The notes under the pieces are model-generated. The model had not been told where the DNA came from and ran no database searches. It saw only the letters and a program-made list of their open reading frames with translations. 64,000 bases of DNA, taken from Nostoc sp. FACHB-892 (GTDB lineage: Bacteria; Cyanobacteriota; Cyanobacteriia; Cyanobacteriales; Nostocaceae). Every line of letters starts with the position of its first letter. The first letter of the stretch is position 1. Below, one piece after another: positions 1 through 9,505 of the stretch. The position numbers and the translations under genes are program-made. The DNA lies in assembly GCF_014698795.1 (NCBI RefSeq), contig NZ_JACJTR010000031.1, positions 19,987 through 83,986 on the forward strand, in the 5' to 3' direction.

Positions 1-615
1 TGTATAAAATGATGAAGAACACGCAGCATCTATACAAAAGTTAATATTAGATAAAGAGAATGTTTGAGCGACTAAAGCAGCAGGAAAACTTGAAATCATT
101 CCATTATATAGGGAAGCTTTGCGCTTAATTGTTGCAGAGGGTAAGTTAAAAGATTCTTGCTGTAGAAGCTCCGCAGTTGCAGCTTCTATAACTTGTTGAT
201 ATAATGGTGCAAACAATTTTTGCGAATACTTAGTTGGCGTTGAGAGATTGCCTAAAATTACACCACATTTTGAAAGAACAGATTTATTTCTTATATAACC
301 ACTTTGTTCAAGTGCTTGTTTCGTCACATATAGAGACCATTTGTAAGTGTCATCAAGACTATTGATTAGTTCTTCTGATAAATTGTATTCAGAAGCCTTA
401 AATTCAAAGTTACGAATAAATCCTCCCTTACTGGAATAAAATTTATCTGTTTTTCCTTTAACTGGGTCGTAAAATATTTCTGGCTCAACATCTAAATCAG
501 AAAATTGAATTTCGGATATAGAATCTTTACCAGAAATTAAATTTTGCCAAAACTCATGGCTATTTTTAGCATCTGGAAAAAGGCACGATAATCCAACAAT
601 TGCAATTTTATCCAT
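1..615 (-). CDS. Beta-ketoacyl synthase, N-terminal part (HglC-like), leaves the window
   Basis: The first 205 residues of a ketosynthase are present; the gene continues beyond the left edge. The start MDKIAIVGLSCLFPDA is the usual KS opening, and the active-site cysteine lies in DAACSSS close to position 20. A KS condenses an acyl chain held on its cysteine with a malonyl-ACP extender. The gene follows the KR-DH gene on the same strand after 69 bases. That place in the cluster fits HglC/PfaC-type proteins (KS plus chain-length-factor domains), but the second half is not visible, so subtype is inferred from context. The ATG at 613-615 is chosen because the conserved KS N-terminus begins there. 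Confidence 0.85.
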   Translation of the reverse strand, partial: MDKIAIVGLSCLFPDAKNSHEFWQNLISGKDSISEIQFSDLDVEPEIFYDPVKGKTDKFYSSKGGFIRNFEFKASEYNLSEELINSLDDTYKWSLYVTKQALEQSGYIRNKSVLSKCGVILGNLSTPTKYSQKLFAPLYQQVIEAATAELLQQESFNLPSATIKRKASLYNGMISSFPAALVAQTFSLSNINFCIDAACSSSFYT

Positions 616-684
616 AAATACCTCATTTTTTATACTAAATAAATTACAAATTACTAGTAACAAAATATTTGACGTACTTTGTTA

Positions 685-2385
685 TTATGTAAACCAACGT
701 ATAAATGTAACTTCAAATAAACGGGCGCTTACCTTTCCTTGAGAATTGAAAATGACAAAATCTGCAACTGTACTAAAATCTGACTCAGACTTAATTTCAG
801 TAGTTACGTAAAAATCTTCATTGCATGGGATAGGTGCAAATTGCTCGTACCTTTCAAAGGATGCAGGTAAAGCAGATTTTTGATAAAAATGCTGTAACCA
901 TATTCCTAAAGGATGAGTACTAACATCAAGAGCATAGGGATTGAACCACTGCACAGGAAATTGCCCTTGTTGTTTAGCCTCTATTTTTTGCCAAAAACAC
1001 TCGGCAGTAAATTTCTCTTGACTAAAAGTTATAAACTTATTCATTCCTTGAAAAGAAACACCATGAAAAAGCATTCCTACCCAGTTTTGATAAAAATTAT
1101 TATCTTTCCAGGGGGGAATTGTATCTTTTTGCTCTTCTGGCAAAGTATAAAGGGGTGCAGAAGGTATTTCACGCAAAAATTTAAATTCTCCGCTAAAATG
1201 ATATCGTACTTTCTGAGACTTTTCACTAGAAATTCGTGCAAAAACCTCAACTTCTTGAATGTTATTATCTTTTGCTTTTTCTTGAATATCCAAAATATAT
1301 TCATCTACAAAAGTTTCATCAAAAATGATTCCTTTCAATACTTTAAAATTTTTACAACTAAATAATCGATATCCTGAATAAATATTTTCACAGGTATTTA
1401 TAATCCATGACATGGCGCAAGTTGCAGGTAATACAGGTTTGCCAGCAATAATGTGATCTTGTAAAAACGGGTTTTCGTCTAAAATTAGCTGACGACGAAT
1501 ACGATATGTTTTTAACTCCAAGTTAAACTCTGTTGCAGGTGGAAATACTGGACTAGTAACTAAAACTTGTGGTGTCGCTTTGCTAGAATTAAGTTCTTTA
1601 ACTAACATTTGTGTTCCAACTTCTACTGGAATAATACCAATATTTCGTTCAGTAAAAGCTTTTTTCAGTTCTGGTGTCACCATACCACTTTCCCAAGGTC
1701 CCCAGTTAATAGCAACTACATGACAGTTTGGATATTTCTGCTGAATTAAATGTGCTGATTTATTGAGAATTTCGTTAGCCATAGCATAATCGGTTTGACC
1801 AATATTGCCGTAAAATCCTGATGTAGATGAAAATAAAACAATATGTTGGAGTTGAGCGATATTTACACAGGAAAGAAGGTTTTCTAAACCTTGAACTTTT
1901 GCTGCATAGACAATTTCAAAATCTTGTTCTGTTTTCTTTTCAATTAATTTATCTGCTAAATTTCCTGCACCATGTATAATTCCTGTAATTGCACTAAAAT
2001 GTGTAACTTTTGCTTGTAAACTCACATAATCTGTGACATCAATATTAAAATACTCTGCACTACCTCCTGCTTGTCGAAGGCGAGAAAGCGTATTTTTGAT
2101 TTCTCGACTGGCAGAAATTTGATTAAATATTTTTTGTACACTAATTGGAGTTGGTTTTTGTGCTTGCGAAAGCTGGTACTCCATTATGGATTTTTTTAAT
2201 CCATATTCATCGAAATAGTTTTTAACATACTCTGGTTCAATTTTGATAATGGGTGAACGACCAAGCAATATAAACTTGCACTGGTATTGTTGTGCTAATG
2301 TGATTACACATTCACTTGTCACACCTCTTGCTCCTCCACTAACAAGAAATACTGAGGATGAATTAATTCTCTTTGCTAATTTCAT
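685..2385 (-). CDS. Ketoreductase (catalytic half) plus dehydratase protein, HglD-like
   Basis: 566 residues. Residues about 10-250 form an SDR-type KR catalytic subdomain: the nucleotide-binding turn VSGGARG lies near residue 16, and the catalytic Ser and Tyr lie in LFSSTSGFYGN and TDYAMAN near residues 185-200. Residues about 300-560 look like a hot-dog dehydratase, with the motif DHIIAGKPVLPAT (HxxxGxxxxP) near residue 310. The protein would reduce the beta-keto group and dehydrate the hydroxyacyl chain. It starts exactly where a PfaA-type KR catalytic half begins; the structural half of the same KR is the C-terminus of the synthase ending at 3781. It lies between the broken condensation gene (16 bases upstream) and the KS gene. 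HglD is the closest named relative I can suggest; exact family naming is inference. Confidence 0.85.
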   Translation of the reverse strand: MKLAKRINSSSVFLVSGGARGVTSECVITLAQQYQCKFILLGRSPIIKIEPEYVKNYFDEYGLKKSIMEYQLSQAQKPTPISVQKIFNQISASREIKNTLSRLRQAGGSAEYFNIDVTDYVSLQAKVTHFSAITGIIHGAGNLADKLIEKKTEQDFEIVYAAKVQGLENLLSCVNIAQLQHIVLFSSTSGFYGNIGQTDYAMANEILNKSAHLIQQKYPNCHVVAINWGPWESGMVTPELKKAFTERNIGIIPVEVGTQMLVKELNSSKATPQVLVTSPVFPPATEFNLELKTYRIRRQLILDENPFLQDHIIAGKPVLPATCAMSWIINTCENIYSGYRLFSCKNFKVLKGIIFDETFVDEYILDIQEKAKDNNIQEVEVFARISSEKSQKVRYHFSGEFKFLREIPSAPLYTLPEEQKDTIPPWKDNNFYQNWVGMLFHGVSFQGMNKFITFSQEKFTAECFWQKIEAKQQGQFPVQWFNPYALDVSTHPLGIWLQHFYQKSALPASFERYEQFAPIPCNEDFYVTTEIKSESDFSTVADFVIFNSQGKVSARLFEVTFIRWFT

Positions 2386-2401
2386 ATATGCTCCAGATTT
2401 A

Positions 2402-3706
2402 TTAATTTACTGCAATATTCACAAGATTATGAATAACGTTATTTGCTAGGTTTTCTATAGTTTCCTTACTTACACATGGTTCGATATATGGAAAATTTAA
2501 AATCATTGCCCCTTTAAAACTTGAAACTGCTACACTTAGATTAATTCTTAATTTAATTGTAGGAATAAAACTAATTTCTTCTAGTTCAAATAGTCCATAG
2601 TTTTTGGGAATCGATACTTGACCAATATTAGTTACAAATATGCTATTGCTATCTAAAGATTTTTTACTTTCTATTAAAGAGCTATAATATTTATCAAATA
2701 TAAAAAGTTTACTAAAAATATCATCATTTTTTAAATCTATTGCTATCTTTTACTTAAGTTCTCTTGCCAATTTCCAGAAACTCGTATTTTTATTTATATT
2801 ATGAAATGTATTAATACCGGAAGTAAATGTACTTATAATTTCATCGTTAATTGCTGGTTGAATACATCTGCGTAAATCAATTGCTGATTGACACTTTAGT
2901 TGTATATTCATTTCTTTAGAAACAGCTAGTTTTTTAGCAGATGCAAGCAGCATTGCTACACATATAGTACTATGTACTGTTGTATTATTATTTTTACAAA
3001 AATCTTTTAATTCTGTAGTTTCATCATTGTTAAGTCTTTTTTGAATCATTCCACAATAACGTTCCTCGAAATGTACATATTTTTCCATCTTCAATACTTG
3101 TGGTTTATATCTAATTGATTCAAATTGACATTTTAATAAAAATATAAACAATTTTAACTTGCTTTTAAAATCCTGCATTCTTGCTGGTAGTAGCTCAGTA
3201 AATGGTGGAAGTGGAGGATGGATATTAATTTCATCAATGATTTCACCTAATGCAAGTTTTTGACAATATCTAAATATTTGTGAATGCAATTTTACGCATG
3301 ATAATCCATCTGAAATAGCATAATGAGTAGTCGTAATTAGATAATTCAAATGATCATCCTTACTTACTTGAACTAATACAGTTCTTATTAATCCTTGATC
3401 GCTTTGCATTTTTTGGTTTAATTCTTGTAAAACAACTTCTTGATACTGTTTGGCGTATTCTTTCTCTCCAATTCGCAAAGGAATTTTGCTTACTCCTGTT
3501 TCAAAGGAAAGATTATCCAAATTGCCAGCGATTCGAGAGTTTGGCCGAGGGTGTTCATGTTGAATAATATCAAGAGCTTGTCTAATAACTTCCGCATTTA
3601 CAAGTCTTTTGATGCGACTAATTGTGACTATATTTGATGAGTTAGTACGTTGATTTAGAATTTCAAAAGCTTTCTCGTTAGATGAAAGTTTTCTGTCGTA
3701 AACCAT
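2402..3706 (-). pseudogene. Condensation/PapA-type acyltransferase with an in-frame stop
   Basis: An open frame of 318 codons ends at a TAA (2750-2752), but the same frame then continues for about 115 codons, with plausible condensation-domain sequence such as VTNIGQVSIPKNYGLFELEE, to a TAA at 2402-2404. Total length of about 434 residues fits PapA/condensation-family acyltransferases, which transfer an acyl group to an alcohol or amine. The HHxxxDG motif reads HYAISDG (around 3320), so the catalytic second His is Tyr. Both lesions could be single C-to-T changes (CAA to TAA, CAT to TAT). The gene sits between the two halves of the split KR. It may be a decaying ester-forming gene, or the draft sequence may contain an error. 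Confidence 0.75.
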
Positions 3707-3780
3707 AAGTTTTTTGAGTGAGAACTACATAAACGAAAGTAACAAGAGCTTGTTGCCGTTTTTGCCTCAGTCTTGAATAA

Positions 3781-6700
3781 TTAAGACCCCAGCAGGTATT
3801 TGCTATCCTCTGTGCTAATTAGAGTTGTTCGTCCTTGTGAACCATATGCAACTTCTGAAATATAAAGATTTGGATCATGCAATTCGGTAATGATGTAATG
3901 TGCTGATTGTTCAACATCAATATCAGGACTCAGGTCAATTGCTCGACAAAATACATTTTCCCATTCCCATTTCAAACTTTTGGTTAATCCAAACAAGCTA
4001 CCACCGATGACATTGAAATTAACTTGACCTGAAAGTCCAAAGGCTCCATCAAGACGAGCTACAGTGCAAAAACAACTGCGTCCGTAACTTGAGGCATCTT
4101 TGAGAGATTTTTTCAGATGTTTTGCTATCAGGAATATATGTTTAACAATCGCCTTTTCTTCTTTCAAATAAGTCATTTTATCGTTATGGTTTGCTACCAG
4201 CTTAGGATGAAGATGAATAAAAATCCCAACTTTTCCGTAATTTTTGGTAATTTCACCCAACTTTTGCTGTAAATGTTCTTCGCTCAAATCTTCCAACATA
4301 ATACGATTTATGCTTTGGGGTAATGGCTGTTGATGGAGAAGTGATTGAGGAAAACTTAAAACAACAACTTTAAAACCTCGATCAATAAGTAACTGAGCTA
4401 GTTTTATAGTCGTAGGAGAACCATCATCGGTAAGTAAACTGATATATCTCTGTGGTAATGTAAATTCTAAAAAATCTGGTCGAGGAAGAAATTTTAGTTC
4501 TACCGGACTACGAACAATATTATGTTCTAAAAGCTGTTGCTTATCACTAGACTCGTTGAATAACTTTTTTTTTTCACTAGCAGCTAGCTGTTGAATATAT
4601 TCGACTATTTCACGGATGGTGCGTTTTTCTGCAAGTTCTTCCAAATTTGGTTGTGGTAAATCAGGATATAAGGTTTGCATCGAAGCTAAAATTTCTACAC
4701 GCTTGATAGAATCGATTCCTAAATCAGCTTCCAAATCCATATCAAGTTCCAGCATTTCTACTGGATAACCTGTTTTATCACTCGTAATCGTAAGTAATTT
4801 ATCACTTAACTCCGTAAAATCAATTTCCACTCCTAGTTCCTGCTCAGAGTCTAATTCAGATTCTGTAGTAGCTATTTCAGGTAATTGTTCGGATTCAGCA
4901 ATTGTCAATTCTGTATTTTGTAAACTATGTTCTGGAGGATTTACTAATGTTTGTACATATTCTACTATCTGAGCGATACTGCGTTTTTCTGCAAGTTCTT
5001 CCAAATTTGGTTGTGGTAAATCAGGATATAAGGTTTGCATCGAAGCTAAAATTTCTACACGCTTGATAGAATCGATTCCTAAATCAGCCTCCAAATCCAT
5101 ATCAAGTTCCAACATCTCTACTGGATAACCTGTTTTATCACTTGTAATAGTTAACAAATTATTACCCAGTTGCTCAATCTCAATATTTACGGTTGAAGTT
5201 ACAATAGCTTCTTGCTGAGTAAAATTAGTAGATGTTAAAGGAATAAATGTTTCTTGATTATTCCATTCTTCAAGTTTTGTTTCTTGCCATGTCTCAGTTG
5301 CATCATCAGCTTTTAACTTGTTGTTAACAACAATCGCAGTTTCACTAGCAAATGCATTTTGACTATTCCATTCTTCAATATGTTTATTTTTCCATACCTC
5401 AGTCGCATCAACTTCATCTTCAATAACAGGTGATTCAAAATCAGCAATATATTTACCATTTGAGGTGACAGATTTTACATCTGAGTTTTTTGATATATCA
5501 TTCGGCACCTGATAAAATTCAACTGATTGCGTATTTGGGGTATTAAAAACTAAACTAGAATACTCTTGTTGTAATCTATCAAAAAAGTGCCTGCCATATT
5601 CAACCTGATGTTGAAGATATTGCTCGTGAGCGCGCAAAGTTTCACTATGATGTTTATGAAACTGCAACATAGCACGTTCTAAACTGTCAATCATTTCAGG
5701 TTTAAGTATCCCAGCATTATCTGTAACCTTACCATTCGCAAATAAATTATTCTGCTGCTGTATCATTTGAAAAAATGTTTTGATATAATCTTGCTGATGG
5801 TTGAGATACTGTTCATGCAGTTGTAGATTATTACTTTGATACTGCTGAAATTGGTTCAGCAAGTACTCCAAACTTTCTAACTTTCGTTGATTATTCATAG
5901 CTTCATTTGATTTGGTAAGCATATTTAAATCTGATACTGGGAACTGCTTCTGGGTAGCAACGTTGATTGCAGACTTTCCATTTTGTCCGTTATCATGTAG
6001 ATTACTTTCTAAATTTCGTTGATTATTCATAGCTTCGTTTGATTTGGTAAGCATATTTAAATCTGATACTGGGAACCGCTTCTGGGTAGCAACGTTGATT
6101 ACAGACTTTCCATTTTGTCCGTTATCATGTACATTATCTAAACTAGTTTCAAGTATTTTTGGCATTAATGAATATGAAGAACTATTTTGATGTGATTTAA
6201 TCCGACTGTTATCACTTAAAGCATTATTAAACGCTTTCTTTGTTTTTTCAGAAATATAGTTTATGCTGCTTAAACGTACTATACAATTTTTATTTTTTGT
6301 AACTTTAGGAAGCTCAGAAGGTAGTTGATAAGGGTCAATATGTTTTAATTGTAGTCCTGCAACACGCAATTGTATAACAGCTTCTTGTAATAAGCGGTCA
6401 CTATCTTTCTGATTGCTAGAATTCAATGCCACAGCTATATGTGGGCGTTGACCTAAAATATCTTTTACAAAGTTAGTTAAAACCCGTTTTGGACCAAATT
6501 CAACAAAGCAATAGCCTCCTTCTGCATAGATATTTTCAATTTCTTGGTGAAACAATACTGGATTTGATATCTGATTTTCTAACGTTTTTTTAATTAATTG
6601 TGGTTGCTCAGAATAAAGGTTACCTGTAACATTTGTATAAACCGATATTTTGGGTTCTTTAAAAGTTACATGCTCACAAGCAATAGCAAATCTTTTACGA

Positions 6701-9204
6701 GCAAATTCAATCAGTGGTGTATGGAAAGCAGCTGCAACAGGCAGTAATACCGCAGTCGTACCTTGATTTTGTAAAATCTGTTGTATTTTAGTTATCTGAG
6801 CAGTATTTCCTGCTATAACAACTTGACGTGGAGAGTTAAAATTAGCAACTTTAACTTGTGGAAATTCCTTAATTACCTCTTTAACTTTATAGATATCTTC
6901 TTTAACCGCAAGCATTTTTCCAACGTCACCAGAGTTTTGAGAAGTTGACATTGCTTGTCCTCTGGCTTTTACCAAGAAGCAATAATCTTCTTCACTCAGT
7001 ACTCCCGCAGCCCATAACGCAGTTAATTCTCCAAAGCTATGTCCTGCGGTAAAATCAGGTTGAAACCCTGCTTGTTGCAAAATTTGATACATGCCTGCAC
7101 TCAAAACTGCAAGTGCAGGTTGAGCATACTCTGTTCTTTGTAGTGCAGTTACTTGGGCATCTTTTTCTGTTTGTCCAAAAACTGGTCGTGGAAAAACAAT
7201 CTCCGACACAGGCTTTAAATTATCTTGGCGTAATAGTTCATCTATATGCCCATAAAGCTGTTGTAATTCTGGGAAATTAATTACCAGTTCCTTACCCATC
7301 CCTAAGTATTGAGAACCTTGTCCAGAAAACAAAGCTACTACTTTTCCTGATAAATCCATTCCACAAGCACGATAGTAAATTCCTTGTGGATGCTCCCAAG
7401 AAGCAAAGTTAGATTTTTCTTTTAAGCAATTAATTGTTATTTGCAAAAATTTGATGGCTTCAATACGAGACGCTACAACAAATCCGACTCTTGCCGCCGA
7501 AAGATGAATTTGAACTGATTTACAATCTTCTATCAATTTTGTATAGTATATATCGCCTGAATCAGAGTAAAGCTGGCTAAGAAGTTCTTGACATTTGTTT
7601 AATAATTTCACTGAGGTTTCTGCGAATAACAATACTGCATCTGGAATTGGTTGCAAACGATAAGCTTCATTATGCTTGCTTGAGTATTCTTCCAGAACAA
7701 CATGATAGTTACTGCCACCAAACCCAAAAGAACTTACACCTGCTCGTCTTGGCGTTTTGTTATCCTGAATCCAAGGTCTAGTTTCGGTATTTAAATAGAA
7801 TGGTGAATCTTCTGCATTTAGTTGTGGGTTTGGCTGAGTAATGTTGATTGTGGGTGGTAATATCTTATGATGCAGTGCTAAAGAAGCTTTGATTAAACTT
7901 GCTGCACCTGCCGCAGCTTTAGTATGTCCAATTTGAGATTTAACACTACCAAGAGCAATGTGTGGCGAAGAACCATTCCCTTTTCCAAAAAATTCCTTCA
8001 AGGACGTAAGTTCTATGTAGTCACCAGCTAAAGTACCTGTACCGTGTGCTTCTATCAACCCAACAGTTTCATGAGCAAAGCCTGCGTCTTCATACGCACG
8101 TTGTAATGCTTTTACTTGCCCCTCTTTCCGGGGTGCATAAATACTTTTAAATCGACCATCACTAGAAGTACCGATTCCCTTGATAACTGCATAAATTTTA
8201 TCATTATCTTTTTCTGCATCTTCGAGGCGTTTGAGTACCAACATCCCAATTCCTTCTCCTACAAGCATCCCATCAGATTGAGCATCAAAAGGGCGGACAT
8301 TTCCAGTAGGAGACATCGCAGGAGTTTTAGTAAAACAAATATAAGTAGTGATTGAGTTATTAGTATCTACTCCACCGGTCAACATCATATCAGAGCGATG
8401 TTCGACCAATTCACTAATTGCAACCTTCAAAGCACTCAATGAGCTGGCACAAGCTGCGTCAACAACACAGTTCATACCTCCAAAATCAAAGCGATTAGCA
8501 ATTCTTCCTGCAACTACATTTGCCAGCATCCCAGGAAAAGCGTTTTCATCCCACTCTACATAAGCACTTTTAATTTTTGAAATAATTTTATTCGTATCCT
8601 CATCAGACAAACCACTGCTTTTCAAAACTTTTTCCCAAACAGGATAGTGAAGCCTTGCAGTAAGAGGTATACTCAGTTGATTAGGTTGTGCAACTCCTAA
8701 AACAACCCCAACTTTTTCACGATTAAAATTATGTTTTCCATCGTAGCCAGCGTCTTTCATTGCTTCCTTGGCTACTACTAAACTTAACAATTGGGAAATA
8801 TCTGTTACTTCTAAAATATTAGGTGGAAGCCCAAACTCAATTGGGTCAAAATCAATCTCTGGTATAAACCCCCCCCTTTTAGAATATGTTTTGTCAGGTG
8901 CCTTGGGGTCTGGGTCATAATAATCATCAATATTCCAGCGGGAGAGTGGAACATCAGTAATACAATCAATTTTTTTAATAATATTATCCCAATATTCTTG
9001 CAAATTTCTAGCTTTTGGGAATAACGAAGCCATGCCAATAATAGCAATAGGAGTATGATGTAATTTCTGATTAATTTTTGCTGTTTGCATGATTTTTTGC
9101 ATCTGGCTATTTTTACACTCAATCAGTTTCAACAATTTTTTTTCGTAGTTATCTATTTCATTAGATAACTTTGCTAAAGCTGCATTAAATTTACAAATAT
9201 ACAC
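3781..9204 (-). CDS. Multidomain polyketide/PUFA-type synthase KS-AT-ACP-ACP with KR structural half (HglE/PfaA-like)
   Basis: 1807 residues. KS at about 53-510: active Cys in DAACASS (near 250), His in EAHGTGT and GHTKAAAG. Malonyl-type AT at about 625-950 with GHSFGE (near 721). A Gln/His-rich helical linker (about 1020-1340) contains a 44-residue tandem duplication. Two almost identical ACPs carry LGIDSIKR (near 1378 and 1498). The C-terminal 250 residues match the structural KR subdomain (GGSLFGLTKSLKWEWENVFC) and stop where the catalytic half should begin; that half is the gene at 685-2385. The architecture is that of HglE/PfaA iterative synthases making long hydroxylated or unsaturated chains. 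The start at 9204 gives a helical leader; a second Met 36 residues in, before the KS, is an alternative. Confidence 0.9.
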   Translation of the reverse strand: MYICKFNAALAKLSNEIDNYEKKLLKLIECKNSQMQKIMQTAKINQKLHHTPIAIIGMASLFPKARNLQEYWDNIIKKIDCITDVPLSRWNIDDYYDPDPKAPDKTYSKRGGFIPEIDFDPIEFGLPPNILEVTDISQLLSLVVAKEAMKDAGYDGKHNFNREKVGVVLGVAQPNQLSIPLTARLHYPVWEKVLKSSGLSDEDTNKIISKIKSAYVEWDENAFPGMLANVVAGRIANRFDFGGMNCVVDAACASSLSALKVAISELVEHRSDMMLTGGVDTNNSITTYICFTKTPAMSPTGNVRPFDAQSDGMLVGEGIGMLVLKRLEDAEKDNDKIYAVIKGIGTSSDGRFKSIYAPRKEGQVKALQRAYEDAGFAHETVGLIEAHGTGTLAGDYIELTSLKEFFGKGNGSSPHIALGSVKSQIGHTKAAAGAASLIKASLALHHKILPPTINITQPNPQLNAEDSPFYLNTETRPWIQDNKTPRRAGVSSFGFGGSNYHVVLEEYSSKHNEAYRLQPIPDAVLLFAETSVKLLNKCQELLSQLYSDSGDIYYTKLIEDCKSVQIHLSAARVGFVVASRIEAIKFLQITINCLKEKSNFASWEHPQGIYYRACGMDLSGKVVALFSGQGSQYLGMGKELVINFPELQQLYGHIDELLRQDNLKPVSEIVFPRPVFGQTEKDAQVTALQRTEYAQPALAVLSAGMYQILQQAGFQPDFTAGHSFGELTALWAAGVLSEEDYCFLVKARGQAMSTSQNSGDVGKMLAVKEDIYKVKEVIKEFPQVKVANFNSPRQVVIAGNTAQITKIQQILQNQGTTAVLLPVAAAFHTPLIEFARKRFAIACEHVTFKEPKISVYTNVTGNLYSEQPQLIKKTLENQISNPVLFHQEIENIYAEGGYCFVEFGPKRVLTNFVKDILGQRPHIAVALNSSNQKDSDRLLQEAVIQLRVAGLQLKHIDPYQLPSELPKVTKNKNCIVRLSSINYISEKTKKAFNNALSDNSRIKSHQNSSSYSLMPKILETSLDNVHDNGQNGKSVINVATQKRFPVSDLNMLTKSNEAMNNQRNLESNLHDNGQNGKSAINVATQKQFPVSDLNMLTKSNEAMNNQRKLESLEYLLNQFQQYQSNNLQLHEQYLNHQQDYIKTFFQMIQQQNNLFANGKVTDNAGILKPEMIDSLERAMLQFHKHHSETLRAHEQYLQHQVEYGRHFFDRLQQEYSSLVFNTPNTQSVEFYQVPNDISKNSDVKSVTSNGKYIADFESPVIEDEVDATEVWKNKHIEEWNSQNAFASETAIVVNNKLKADDATETWQETKLEEWNNQETFIPLTSTNFTQQEAIVTSTVNIEIEQLGNNLLTITSDKTGYPVEMLELDMDLEADLGIDSIKRVEILASMQTLYPDLPQPNLEELAEKRSIAQIVEYVQTLVNPPEHSLQNTELTIAESEQLPEIATTESELDSEQELGVEIDFTELSDKLLTITSDKTGYPVEMLELDMDLEADLGIDSIKRVEILASMQTLYPDLPQPNLEELAEKRTIREIVEYIQQLAASEKKKLFNESSDKQQLLEHNIVRSPVELKFLPRPDFLEFTLPQRYISLLTDDGSPTTIKLAQLLIDRGFKVVVLSFPQSLLHQQPLPQSINRIMLEDLSEEHLQQKLGEITKNYGKVGIFIHLHPKLVANHNDKMTYLKEEKAIVKHIFLIAKHLKKSLKDASSYGRSCFCTVARLDGAFGLSGQVNFNVIGGSLFGLTKSLKWEWENVFCRAIDLSPDIDVEQSAHYIITELHDPNLYISEVAYGSQGRTTLISTEDSKYLLGS
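4621..5147 (-). repeat. Nearly identical ACP-coding direct repeats
   Basis: About 165 bases at 4621-4787 recur at 4981-5147, 360 bases apart, with only a few differences. They encode the two consecutive ACPs, with the same LGIDSIKRVEIL core. Such DNA identity suggests recent duplication or gene conversion rather than only protein-level conservation. Confidence 0.85.
5871..6134 (-). repeat. 132-bp tandem duplication in the PKS linker
   Basis: Two adjacent 132-bp copies encode a 44-residue unit (beginning NxHDNGQNGKS and ending MNNQRxLES) in the linker between AT and ACP1. The copies differ by only a few substitutions and keep the frame. Confidence 0.85.
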
Positions 9205-9347
9205 TCATTGATATCTCCGACTTTACTAAAATTTATTTTAATATTTTATGTTTAGCCCTAATAAATTTGCTTTATCAGCACATTGGGTTTAATTTGATAT
9301 TACTCCCTTCTTTAGTTCTGTAATACCATTTTCCTTCCTTATGTGAG

Positions 9348-9374
9348 GAAATAAAATCAGACTTCTGTCTGATC
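9348..9374 (-). terminator. Rho-independent terminator after the reductase gene
   Basis: On the minus strand, a hairpin ATCAGAC-AGAA-GTCTGAT is followed directly by TTTTATTT. It lies in the 301-base gap between the thioester reductase gene and the large synthase, so these may be two transcription units. Nothing else was seen in this gap. Confidence 0.6.
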
Positions 9375-9505
9375 TCTTCTACTTTAAACTTCTTTTATAA
9401 ATTTGCTGGTTAAGGTGGTAGTTTTTATTTTTCCCACTCAAGCAAAGTTCTGACTCATACTTTTGACAAAATCCTTAAGAGATCGAATGAATTAGCTGTG
9501 CCTTA

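Noticed and set aside
2750..2752. Stop-codon recoding (readthrough TAA)
   Set aside because: No known recoding of TAA in cyanobacteria, and mutation or sequencing error is simpler; kept as a pseudogene.
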